NCBI GenBank assembly: GCA_041581405.1
Contig: JBFIDI010000247.1
Span: 1 to 8,382, forward strand
Length of the DNA stretch: 8,382 bases
Direction of reading: 5' to 3'
Origin: CAISIP01 sp041581405
GTDB taxonomy: Bacteria; Pseudomonadota; Gammaproteobacteria; Burkholderiales; Burkholderiaceae_C
In this document: positions 1 through 6,496 of the stretch, piece after piece
Numbering within the stretch: the first letter of the stretch is position 1
Layout of the letters: each line of letters opens with the position of its first letter
Position numbers and translations under genes: made by a program
The notes under the pieces: generated by a model
Seen by the model: only the letters and a program-made list of their open reading frames with translations
Told to the model about the DNA's origin: nothing
The model's database searches: none

Positions 1-766
1 CGGTGATGTAGTCCTCGGTTTCCTTGCGTGTGGGCTTGAAGAACATCTGCTCCGTCGGCCCGAACTCCATCAGGTCGCCCAGGTACATGTAGGCGGTGTA
101 GTCGCTGCAGCGCGCAGCCTGCTGCATGTTGTGCGTCACGATGACCACCGTGTAGTCGCTCTTGAGTTCGGCGATCAGTTCCTCGACCTTGGCCGTGGAA
201 ATCGGATCGAGGGCCGAACAGGGTTCGTCGAGCAGCAGCACTTCCGGCTTGATCGCGATGCCGCGCGCAATACACAGGCGCTGCTGCTGGCCACCCGACA
301 GACTCGATCCGTTCTGGTTGAGCTTGTCCTTGACCTCGTCCCACAACGCAGCCTTGTGCAAGGCCCATTCGACTCGCTCGTCCATGTCGGTCGAATTGAG
401 CTTCTCGAACAGGCGCACGCCAAAGGCGATATTGTCGTAGATCGACATCGGAAACGGGGTCGGCTTCTGGAACACCATGCCCACCTTGGCCCGGATCAGC
501 GCGACGTCCTTCTTCGAGGTCAGCAGGTCCTCGTCGTCCAGGATGATCTCGCCTTCGGCGCGCTGCTCGGGATACAGCTCGTACATGCGGTTGAACACCC
601 GCAGCAAGGTCGACTTGCCGCAGCCGGACGGTCCGATGAAGGCCGTCACCTTGTTCTCGGGGATCTCCAGGTTGATGCCCTTGAGCGCGTGGAACTTGCC
701 GTAGAAGAAGTTCAGGTTCTTCACGGATATCTTGGACTTTTCCTGGACGGGTGTTTCGGTATGCAT
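1..766 (-). CDS. pstB: Phosphate ABC transporter ATP-binding protein PstB (3' end cut by window)
   Basis: Cytoplasmic ATPase that powers the PstSCAB high-affinity phosphate importer. Translating the minus strand from the ATG at 766 gives 255 residues with every ABC-ATPase motif in order: Walker A GPSGCGKST (45-53), Q-loop Gln100 in VFQKPTPFP, signature LSGGQQQR (156-163), Walker B VLLLDEP (Asp180, Glu181) and the H-loop His212 in THN. The last readable residues are EDYIT. E. coli PstB continues from there with only a few residues, so the gene is nearly complete and simply runs off the edge. It lies 52 bases after pstA and is presumably the same transcript; phoU commonly follows but is outside the window. 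The Shine-Dalgarno sequence before the ATG is weak (GAGA). No oddity is seen in the protein, and identification is very secure because PstB is one of the most conserved ABC ATPases. Confidence 0.97.
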   Translation of the reverse strand, partial: MHTETPVQEKSKISVKNLNFFYGKFHALKGINLEIPENKVTAFIGPSGCGKSTLLRVFNRMYELYPEQRAEGEIILDDEDLLTSKKDVALIRAKVGMVFQKPTPFPMSIYDNIAFGVRLFEKLNSTDMDERVEWALHKAALWDEVKDKLNQNGSSLSGGQQQRLCIARGIAIKPEVLLLDEPCSALDPISTAKVEELIAELKSDYTVVIVTHNMQQAARCSDYTAYMYLGDLMEFGPTEQMFFKPTRKETEDYIT

Positions 767-818
767 GGTGTCTCGAATCGGGTTGAGGGGTTCGCGGAAC
801 GTCGCTGCGTATGGCCGT

Positions 819-1700
819 CTACTTGGCGCGGGTGAACAACCGCGCAAGAATGTTCAGCCCCAGCACGGCCAGCGTGATCAGGAAGACACCGGCCCATGCC
901 AGCTCCTGCCAGTTGTGGTACGGGCTCATCGCGAACTTGAAGATCGTCACCGGCAGACTGGCCATCGGCTCGCTCATGCTCGAGGTCCAGAACTGGTTGT
1001 TCAGTGCCGTGAACAGCAGCGGAGCCGTCTCGCCAGCGATACGGGCCACGGCCAGCATGACACCGGTGACCACGCCTGCCCGTGCGGCCTTGAGCGTGAT
1101 GCTCAGGATCACCTTCCACTTCGGCGCGCCCAGCGCATAGGCCGCCTCGCGCAGTCCGGACGGAATCAGCTGCAACATGTTCTCGGTGGTACGGATCACG
1201 ACCGGAATCACGATCAGCGCCAACGCGATGGCGCCGGCCCAGCCCGAGAACGACTTGAACTGCGTCACGACGACGGCATAGACGAACAGGCCGATGACGA
1301 TGGACGGCGCCGACAGCAGGATGTCGTTGACGAAACGCGTGCTGTTGGCCAGCCAGCCCTTGGTCTCGAATTCGGCCAGGTAGATGCCCGCCAGAATGCC
1401 GATCGGGGTGCCGACGAAGGTGGCCAGCAGCACCATCAGGAAGGAGCCGTACATGGCATTGGCCAGACCGCCGGTGTCGTTGGGTGGCGGCGTCATCTGC
1501 GTCAGCGTCGCCACCGACAGGCCGCCGACACCCAGGCGCACGGTCTCGAACAGGATCCAGAACAACCAGAACAGGCCGAAGGCCATGGCCAGCAGGGACA
1601 GGGTCAGCGCGATCTGGTTCACCGTCTTGCGCCGCCCGTAGCGGGCCTGGCGCACTTGCTCGAGATCGGCCTCGCGCAGCAGGCGTTCACCGGTCGTCAT
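819..1700 (-). CDS. pstA: Phosphate ABC transporter permease PstA
   Basis: Inner-membrane permease subunit that pairs with PstC to form the phosphate channel. The protein has 293 residues, normal for the family. About six hydrophobic segments are visible, roughly at 28-50, 83-109, 127-146, 153-169, 207-231 and 266-288. The cytoplasmic EAA loop that docks on PstB is at about 184-204 (REAAYALGAPKWKVILS). It is followed by a GVMLAVARIAGETAPLLFTA segment typical of PstA rather than PstC. The ATG at 1700 overlaps the pstC stop as ATGA, a translational-coupling arrangement. An AAGGAG sits 7 bases before this ATG, inside the pstC coding sequence. A longer open frame continues upstream to 2273, but that part only shadows pstC. 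The stop is TAG at 821-819. Confidence 0.97.
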   Translation of the reverse strand: MTTGERLLREADLEQVRQARYGRRKTVNQIALTLSLLAMAFGLFWLFWILFETVRLGVGGLSVATLTQMTPPPNDTGGLANAMYGSFLMVLLATFVGTPIGILAGIYLAEFETKGWLANSTRFVNDILLSAPSIVIGLFVYAVVVTQFKSFSGWAGAIALALIVIPVVIRTTENMLQLIPSGLREAAYALGAPKWKVILSITLKAARAGVVTGVMLAVARIAGETAPLLFTALNNQFWTSSMSEPMASLPVTIFKFAMSPYHNWQELAWAGVFLITLAVLGLNILARLFTRAK

Positions 1701-2728
1701 GTGCGTGCTCCTTCGTTCTTGCGCAACTGGGCCAGCAGCAGCTTGGACAGGCTCAGCACGACGAAGGTGATGAAGAACAGGACCAGGCCCAGGTACATCA
1801 GGGCCGCCTGGTGCAGGCCTTCGCCGGCTTCGGCAAACTCGTTGGCCAGCGCCGAGGTGATGCTGTTGGCCGCCTGGAACAGGCTGAGCGAGTCGAGCTG
1901 GTTGAAGTTGCCGATCACGAACGTGACCGCCATGGTCTCGCCGATGGCCCGGCCCAGGCCGAGCATGATGCCGCCGATGACGCCGGCCTTGGTATAGGGG
2001 AGCACGACCTTGGACACCACCTCCCAGGTGGTCGACCCGAGGCCGTAGGCCGACTCCTTGAGCAGGGTCGGCGTGACTTCGAACACATCGCGCATGACCG
2101 CCGCGATGAAGGGAATGATCATGATCGCCAGGATGATGCCGGCGGACAGGATGCCGATGCCGACCGGCGGACCGGAGAACAAGGCACCGAGGTACGGCAC
2201 GTCGCCGAACAGCGCCTGCATCGGCTGCTGCACGTAGGTCGACAGGATGGGACTGAAGACCAGCAGCCCCCACATGCCATAAACGATCGAGGGAACGGCT
2301 GCCAGCAGTTCGATGGCGGTGCCCAGCGGGCGCTTGAGCCAGGCCGGCGAGAGCTCGGTCAGGAACAGTGCGATGCCGAAGCTCACCGGCACCGCGATCA
2401 GCAACGCGATCAGCGACGTCGCCAGCGTGCCGTAGATCATCACCAGGCCGCCGAAGTCCTCCTGGACCGGATCCCAGGTCGTACTGGTGAGGAAACCCAG
2501 ACCGTATTTGTCGATCGCCGGCCAGGCGCTGATGGTCAGCGAAGTCAGGATCGCGATCAGGGTAGCGAGCGTGAAGATGGCCGCACCCTTGGCCAACCAG
2601 CCAAAGATGCGGTCGGCCATCGGTCCGGAACGGGCTTGTTTCATGGGAGGAGGGCTTGTCGTGGCACGTCGGGGCAACACGGCACCTCTTGCGATGGGCG
2701 GCGCCGCCGGGGAAAGTGTAGTGGACAA
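1697..2728 (-). CDS. pstC: Phosphate ABC transporter permease PstC (TTG start)
   Basis: Inner-membrane permease partner of PstA. From the chosen start the protein has 343 residues. It shows a hydrophobic segment at about 48-68, then a periplasmic stretch containing TSTTWDPVQEDFGG, which is characteristic of PstC. Further membrane segments lie at about 93-123, 138-158, 188-211, 247-273 and 308-333. The EAA loop is at about 225-245 (ESAYGLGSTTWEVV). Start choice: a TTG also occurs at 2734, but it directly abuts the AGGAGG at 2740-2735. The in-frame TTG at 2728 lies 6 bases after that Shine-Dalgarno and is better placed. The first in-frame ATG (2644) is preceded by pyrimidines and has no ribosome-binding site. 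The roughly 28 residues before that ATG are rich in Pro, Ala and Arg and may be variable. The gene follows pstS by 46 bases and overlaps pstA by 4. Confidence 0.95.
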   Translation of the reverse strand: MSTTLSPAAPPIARGAVLPRRATTSPPPMKQARSGPMADRIFGWLAKGAAIFTLATLIAILTSLTISAWPAIDKYGLGFLTSTTWDPVQEDFGGLVMIYGTLATSLIALLIAVPVSFGIALFLTELSPAWLKRPLGTAIELLAAVPSIVYGMWGLLVFSPILSTYVQQPMQALFGDVPYLGALFSGPPVGIGILSAGIILAIMIIPFIAAVMRDVFEVTPTLLKESAYGLGSTTWEVVSKVVLPYTKAGVIGGIMLGLGRAIGETMAVTFVIGNFNQLDSLSLFQAANSITSALANEFAEAGEGLHQAALMYLGLVLFFITFVVLSLSKLLLAQLRKNEGART

Positions 2729-2734
2729 GCTCAA

Positions 2735-2740
2735 CCTCCT
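2735..2740 (-). promoter_or_regulatory. Shine-Dalgarno of pstC, decides a TTG start
   Basis: The minus strand reads AGGAGG here, a perfect anti-16S match. Six bases (TTGAGC) separate it from the TTG at 2728. The other TTG at 2734 has no spacer at all, so 2728 is favoured as the initiator. Confidence 0.7.
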
Positions 2741-2774
2741 GAAATCAATGACGTTTGCGTTCCGGCGACCGGGC

Positions 2775-3818
2775 TTACTTCAGCGCGACCGGCTTGCCAG
2801 AGGCGTCGGTGACCTGGCTCCAGGCCTTCTCGACGGCGCTCACGACGGAGTCGGGCATCGGCACGTAGTCCAGCTCGGCGGCAATCTGGTCACCGCTCTG
2901 GTAGGCCCAGGTGAAGAACTTGAAGACCTCGGTCGCATTCGCCGGCTGGTCCTGCTTGAGGTGCATCAGGATGAAGGTGGCGGTCGAGATCGGCCAGGCG
3001 TTCTTGCCGGGCTGGTCGGTGATCAGCTGGTAGAAGGACTTGTTCCAGTCGGCGCCGGCCGCGGCGGCCTTGAACGACGCGTCGTCGGGAGACACGAACA
3101 CACCGTCGCGGTTCTTCATCTGCGTATACGTCATCTTGTTCTGCTTGACGTACGAATATTCGACGTAGCCGATCGAGTTGGGCAGGCGGTTGACGAACGC
3201 GGCAACACCTTCGTTGCCCTTGCCACCGGCGCCGACCGGCCAGTTGACTGCCGTGCCCTCGCCGACCTTGGCCTTCCACTCCGGGTGGACGCGGCTGAGG
3301 TAGTTGGTGAAGTTGAAGGTCGTGCCCGAACCGTCGGCGCGACGCACCGGCGCGATCGCGGCGTCCGGCAACGGCAGGCCCGGGTTCAGTGCCTTGAGCG
3401 CCGGATCGTTCCACTTGGTGATCTTGCCCAGGTAGATGTCGCCGAGCACCTGGCCGTCGAGCTTCATCTGTCCGGGAGCGATGCCCTTGATGTTGACCAC
3501 CGGCACGGTGCCGCCGATCACGGTCGGGAACTGGAACTGGCCCTTGCTCTTGAGCACTTCGTCGGTCTGCGGCATGTCGGAGGCACCAAAATCGACCGTC
3601 TTGGAATCGATCTGCTTGATGCCGGCGCCGGAGCCCACGGACTGGTAGTTGACCCGCACGCCAGTGGCCTTGTTGTATTCGGCCGCCCACTTCGAGTAGA
3701 CCGGAGCCGGGAAGCTGGCGCCAGCGCCGGTGATGCTTTGCGCACCCGCGACGGACAGGAATGCGGCCGAGGCGATGGCGGCGCTGCCGACCAGTGCTGT
3801 CTTGAAGCTGAAATTCAT
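2775..3818 (-). CDS. pstS: Periplasmic phosphate-binding protein PstS
   Basis: Periplasmic receptor that captures inorganic phosphate and delivers it to PstCA. The 347-residue precursor begins with a Sec signal peptide: Lys6, a hydrophobic core at about 8-23, and a likely cleavage AGA|QS after residue 26. The mature protein starts almost at once with the family signature ITGAGASFPAPVYSKW. Phosphate-binding segments follow: SVGSGAGIKQI (60-70), DFGASDMP (76-83) and RRADGSGTTF (159-168), plus KGNEGVAAFV further on. No lipobox cysteine is seen, so it is a soluble periplasmic protein. The ATG at 3818 has AAAGGA about 6 bases upstream. It is the first gene of the operon and follows a Pho-box-like promoter; a leader of about 50 bases is inferred. 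No convincing terminator is seen between it and pstC. Identity is secure. Confidence 0.98.
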   Translation of the reverse strand: MNFSFKTALVGSAAIASAAFLSVAGAQSITGAGASFPAPVYSKWAAEYNKATGVRVNYQSVGSGAGIKQIDSKTVDFGASDMPQTDEVLKSKGQFQFPTVIGGTVPVVNIKGIAPGQMKLDGQVLGDIYLGKITKWNDPALKALNPGLPLPDAAIAPVRRADGSGTTFNFTNYLSRVHPEWKAKVGEGTAVNWPVGAGGKGNEGVAAFVNRLPNSIGYVEYSYVKQNKMTYTQMKNRDGVFVSPDDASFKAAAAGADWNKSFYQLITDQPGKNAWPISTATFILMHLKQDQPANATEVFKFFTWAYQSGDQIAAELDYVPMPDSVVSAVEKAWSQVTDASGKPVALK

Positions 3819-3875
3819 GGAAGTTCCTTTGGTAAAACGGGTTCGGTGTGTCAGATCTGCATCTGCTCGCCAGTG

Positions 3876-3909
3876 ACTTTAAGAACCTTGTGTGACGAAG
3901 CCGTGACAT
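3876..3909 (-). promoter_or_regulatory. Predicted Pho box and -10 for pstS
   Basis: Read on the minus strand, 3909-3892 is ATGTCACGGCTTCGTCAC: two GTCAC cores whose starts are 11 bases apart, as in the E. coli PhoB box (7-base repeat, 4-base linker, 7-base repeat). Exactly 10 bases after the box comes TAAAGT (3881-3876), 4 of 6 to TATAAT. This is the same spacing as in E. coli Pho promoters, where the box replaces the -35. The expected transcription start is near 3869. The match is by eye; function is inferred from the gene it precedes. Confidence 0.7.
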
Positions 3910-3953
3910 CGGCGGCAAATCTGCGATCGGCACGGCCGCCGCGCCCGTGTCAC
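3903..3953. repeat. Imperfect inverted repeat between the divergent Pho boxes
   Basis: CGGCGGC at 3910-3916 is the exact inverse complement of GCCGCCG at 3935-3941, with an 18-base centre. Just outside them, GTGACA (3903-3908) and TGTCAC (3948-3953) are also inverse complements; these belong to the two outward-facing Pho boxes. The arms are not equally spaced (1 base against 6), so this is not a perfect palindrome. In a GC-rich genome the inner arms alone could arise by chance. Confidence 0.4.
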
Positions 3954-3980
3954 GGAACTTTCATGCGCATGACGTGCAAT
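3947..3980 (+). promoter_or_regulatory. Predicted Pho box and -10 for the CorA-family gene
   Basis: GTGTCACGGAACTTTCAT at 3947-3964 matches the two-repeat PhoB box: TGTCAC in the first half, CTTTCAT in the second (6 of 7 to CTGTCAT), with the same 11-base period. Ten bases downstream lies TGCAAT (3975-3980), 4 of 6 to TATAAT. This predicts a transcript starting near 3987. The ATG at 3963 overlaps the box, so it would not be transcribed from this promoter, and the ATG at 4023 becomes the favoured start. The prediction is by eye. Confidence 0.55.
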
Positions 3981-4022
3981 CGACAAGCACCCGCGCCTGC
4001 CCTGCCCCATGCCTTCCGCCCC

Positions 4023-5042
4023 ATGACGCCCCCATCGCCCCCTGGTTACGGCGCCGACGAGACCGGACTGGTATGCGGCTTCCGCTTCGGCCCCGATGGT
4101 GCAGGCACGCCGGTCGACGCCGCGCAGGCCCTGCAATGGCTGGCCCAAAGCGAGCCGGCATCCGGCACGCCATTCATCTGGTTGCACTTCAACCTCGCCC
4201 GGGCCGCCACGGCGCGCTGGATGGGCGAGCACCTGCAGCTCTCGCCCGTGTTCCACGAGGCCTTGCACGACGGCTCCCGTTCGACACGGATCGAGGTGGA
4301 CGACGACATGCTGATCGCCGTCGTGAACGACGTCTGTTACGACTTCTCGTTCGAGCCCGCGGACGTGGCCACGCTGTGGCTGTCGGTCGGCCCGCGACTG
4401 GTGGTCAGCGCCCGGATGCAGCCGCTGCGCGCGATCGACCGGCTGCGCGAGGCGGTCCGGCGTGGCACCACGCTGGGCTCGTCGGTCGACCTGCTGGTGC
4501 ACCTGATGCACGATCAGGGCGACGTGCTGGTCCAGATCATGCGCGAGACCACGGCGCGTGTGGACCAGCTGGAAGACAGGCTGCTCGCGGGCCGGCTGGC
4601 ACGCCAGCGGGCCGATCTCGGGTCGTTGCGGCGCGTGCTGGTGCGCCTGCAGCGCCTGCTGGCTCCCGAGCCGGCGGCCCTGTTCCGGCTGCTGCGCCTG
4701 CCGCCTGAATGGATCGCCGAGACCGACCTCGAGGGTCTGCGACAGGCGACCGAGGAGTTCGACGTCGCGCTGCGCGACATGGCCGCGCTGGTCGAACGCA
4801 TCAAGCTGCTGCAGGAGGACATCGCCGGTCGGGTGGCCGAGGCCAACAACCGCAGCCTGTTCCTGCTGACCATCGTCACCGTGCTGGCCCTGCCGATCAA
4901 CATCATGGCGGGCCTGTTCGGCATGAACGTGGGGGGCCTGCCGCTGGTGCACCGCGACGAGGGTTTCTGGATCATCGTGGCCATCGCGGTCGCGTTGACC
5001 GCCCTGGCAGGCTGGATCGCCTACACGCTGGCCCGCGACTAG
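4023..5042 (+). CDS. CorA/ZntB-family divalent metal ion channel or transporter
   Basis: Inner-membrane protein of the CorA family, moving Mg2+, Zn2+ or a similar cation. From the ATG at 4023 it has 339 residues, typical for ZntB-like members. A large cytoplasmic domain comes first, with the family-typical opening GLVCGFRFGPDG near residue 15. A long helical region follows (about 180-275), then two C-terminal membrane segments (about 279-298 and 315-335). The CorA signature GMN is at 300-302, followed by VGGLP, as is usual in ZntB-like proteins. In-frame ATGs also exist at 3963 and 3969. I prefer 4023 because the earlier ones overlap or precede the predicted promoter elements and the conserved sequence starts only after residue 10. 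No clear Shine-Dalgarno precedes 4023; a weak GGAA precedes 3963. It is divergent from pstS, which hints at phosphate-linked control. The ion cannot be decided from sequence, so no gene symbol is given. Confidence 0.88.
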   Translation: MTPPSPPGYGADETGLVCGFRFGPDGAGTPVDAAQALQWLAQSEPASGTPFIWLHFNLARAATARWMGEHLQLSPVFHEALHDGSRSTRIEVDDDMLIAVVNDVCYDFSFEPADVATLWLSVGPRLVVSARMQPLRAIDRLREAVRRGTTLGSSVDLLVHLMHDQGDVLVQIMRETTARVDQLEDRLLAGRLARQRADLGSLRRVLVRLQRLLAPEPAALFRLLRLPPEWIAETDLEGLRQATEEFDVALRDMAALVERIKLLQEDIAGRVAEANNRSLFLLTIVTVLALPINIMAGLFGMNVGGLPLVHRDEGFWIIVAIAVALTALAGWIAYTLARD

Positions 5043-5177
5043 GCCGGGGACGGCGTCGCGACGATCCCGCGGCTTGGCGCAGGCAACACGGCCGGCCGGT
5101 CGCGCGGACGCCGCACCACGAGCCTCGCCACGGATGAGCCGGCCGCGGCGCGCGGAATCGGCGTTCGCATCATGCGA

Positions 5178-5211
5178 TTGTCATCAAACTGTTGCGCGTC
5201 GACCCCACCAT
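5178..5211 (+). promoter_or_regulatory. Predicted Pho box and -10 for the glycosyltransferase gene
   Basis: TTGTCATCAAACTGTTGC at 5178-5195 is the best Pho-box match in the window, about 14 of 18 to the E. coli consensus CTGTCATAAAACTGTCAC, including most of the A-rich linker. At the standard 10-base distance is CACCAT (5206-5211), a poor -10 (3 of 6). A transcript would start about at 5218, which is the A of the gene's ATG. No Shine-Dalgarno lies in the C-rich sequence before that ATG, so leaderless expression is possible. Confidence 0.65.
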
Positions 5212-5217
5212 GGCCCC

Positions 5218-6450
5218 ATGCAGCAGCCACTCTTGCAGATCGCACTCGTCACCGAGTCCTACCCGCCCGAGATCAATGGTGTCGCCACCAGCGTCTGGTG
5301 CATCGTGCACGGCATGCGCGAGCGCGGACACCGGGTGCAGCTGATCCGGCCGCGTCAACGCGACGAAGCGGCGGCTTCGCACGCCGACGACGAGGCCCTC
5401 GACATCGTGACCGCCGGCATGCCGATCCCGATGTACGGCCAGCTGCGCATGGGCCTGCCGGCATCGGCGCGCCTGGCCCGGGCATGGACGCGGCAACGCC
5501 CGGACATCGTGCATATCGCCACCGAAGGCCCCCTGGGCTGGTCCGCCCTGCGCACGGCGGCTGCGATGCAGTTGCCCGTGTGTTCGGACTTCCGCACCCA
5601 TTTCCAGGCCTATGGCCGGCACTACGGCCTGGGCCTGTTGCGCCGCCCGATCATGGCCTACCTGCGCGGCTTTCACAATCGCTGCCAGGCCACGATGGTG
5701 CCGACGGCGGCCCTGCAGCAGCAACTCGCCGCCGCCGGCGTGCAGCGGCTCTCGGTCGTCGCCCGCGGCGTCGACAACCGCCTGTTCGATCCGGCTCGAC
5801 GCAGCCAGGCCTTGCGCCGGCAATGGGGTGCGCCACGGGATGACGACCTCGTGGTGCTGCACGTGGGGCGCCTGGCACCCGAAAAAAACCTGTCGGTGGT
5901 GGTGCAGGCCTTCGAAGCCATTCGTGGCATCGAGCCGCGGGCACGCCTGGTGTTCGTCGGCGACGGGCCATCCCGCGCGCAGCTGCAGTCGCGTTGTCCC
6001 CAGGCCCTGTTTGCCGGCTTTCGCCGCAGCGAGGACCTGGCGAGCTGCTACGCGTCGAGCGACATCTTCCTGTTTCCCAGCCTGACCGAGACCTTCGGCA
6101 ACGTCACCACCGAGGCGATGGCCAGCGCGCTGGCCGTGGTGGCATTCGACGATGCGGCCGCCGGCACGCTGATCCGGCACGGCGTCCACGGCCTGCTCGC
6201 GCCGCCGGGCGACGTCGCCGGTTTCGTGCAGAACGCCGTCGACCTCGCGGCCCATGCTCCCCGGCGCCGGGCGATGGGCGCCGCGGCCCGGGCCAGGGTC
6301 GCGCCTCTCGGATGGGACACCGTCATGGAGCAGATCGAGCAGGTCTACATCGGGACCTTGCGCCGTTCACGCGACCCGTCGGCCCGGTGCTTGCAGCCAA
6401 CGGGCGCCAGCGGGCTGGCCGGGACGCCGGCGCAGACGCTGCGGCCGTGA
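5218..6450 (+). CDS. GT4-family glycosyltransferase, possible glycolipid synthase
   Basis: A GT-B fold retaining glycosyltransferase of 410 residues. The N-terminal acceptor domain opens with IALVTESYPPEINGVATSV (8-26); ESYPPEINGV is the hallmark of the branch containing mannosyl- and lipid-glycosyltransferases. The C-terminal nucleotide-sugar domain holds VVARGVD (180-186), HVGRLAPEKN (215-224, with the basic Arg218 and Lys223), FVGDGPSR (246-253) and the GT4 E-x7-E motif, Glu291 to Glu299, in TETFGNVTTEAM. No membrane segment or signal peptide is seen, so it probably acts at the inner face of the membrane. The frame is open up to 5074, but ATG 5218 gives the family-typical N-terminus, and longer starts would lie upstream of the Pho box. 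The box suggests synthesis of a phosphorus-free glycolipid during phosphate starvation, as known for Agt-type enzymes of alphaproteobacteria. Sugar and acceptor are unknown; a surface polysaccharide role is the main alternative. Confidence 0.88.
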   Translation: MQQPLLQIALVTESYPPEINGVATSVWCIVHGMRERGHRVQLIRPRQRDEAAASHADDEALDIVTAGMPIPMYGQLRMGLPASARLARAWTRQRPDIVHIATEGPLGWSALRTAAAMQLPVCSDFRTHFQAYGRHYGLGLLRRPIMAYLRGFHNRCQATMVPTAALQQQLAAAGVQRLSVVARGVDNRLFDPARRSQALRRQWGAPRDDDLVVLHVGRLAPEKNLSVVVQAFEAIRGIEPRARLVFVGDGPSRAQLQSRCPQALFAGFRRSEDLASCYASSDIFLFPSLTETFGNVTTEAMASALAVVAFDDAAAGTLIRHGVHGLLAPPGDVAGFVQNAVDLAAHAPRRRAMGAAARARVAPLGWDTVMEQIEQVYIGTLRRSRDPSARCLQPTGASGLAGTPAQTLRP

Positions 6451-6485
6451 TGCACCGTCGCCGACGCGCCATGGCCGCGCCTGCC

Positions 6486-6491
6486 CATAAT
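6486..6491 (+). promoter_or_regulatory. Predicted -10 box of a leaderless promoter for the CYTH-CHAD gene
   Basis: CATAAT matches TATAAT at 5 of 6 positions and is strikingly AT-rich for this region. Only 5 bases separate it from the ATG at 6497, so transcription would begin at or next to the start codon. No Shine-Dalgarno is present. No good -35 is found (CCGACG at 6461-6466 is weak) and no Pho-like repeat precedes it. Confidence 0.5.
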
Positions 6492-6496
6492 CGATC

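Noticed and set aside
2729..2774. A short CCGG-TCG-CCGG hairpin between pstS and pstC as a terminator or attenuator
   Set aside because: The stem has only 4 base pairs and no T-run follows, too little to claim.
732..2812. Plus-strand open frames of 421 and 442 codons opposite pstA and pstC
   Set aside because: These are high-GC shadow frames. The proteins are rich in Gln, Arg, Asp and His with no recognisable domain, while the minus strand encodes complete permeases.
3873..3877. A third GTCAC (minus strand) downstream of the pstS Pho box
   Set aside because: Its start is 19 bases from the nearest core, out of the 11-base register, and it overlaps the predicted -10 region, so it is probably not part of the box.
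2487..4022. A long plus-strand open frame that runs through pstC and pstS before joining the CorA-family gene
   Set aside because: It is antisense to clearly conserved pst genes, and its sequence is Arg/Gly/Val-rich without family motifs. Only the part from about 4023 is a real protein.
3963..4022. Start of the CorA-family protein at ATG 3963 or 3969
   Set aside because: These ATGs overlap or immediately follow the predicted Pho box, and the added 20 residues show no family sequence. A weak GGAA before 3963 keeps the option open.
5043..5177. GC-rich inverted fragments after the CorA-family stop as an intrinsic terminator
   Set aside because: Short CGGCCGG-like repeats occur, but there is no clean stem followed by a T-run. 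I see no other feature in this intergenic stretch.
6451..6496. A Pho box before the CYTH-CHAD gene
   Set aside because: No GTCAC/GTCAT pair with 11-base spacing is found, and the position 10 bases before CATAAT shows no repeat.
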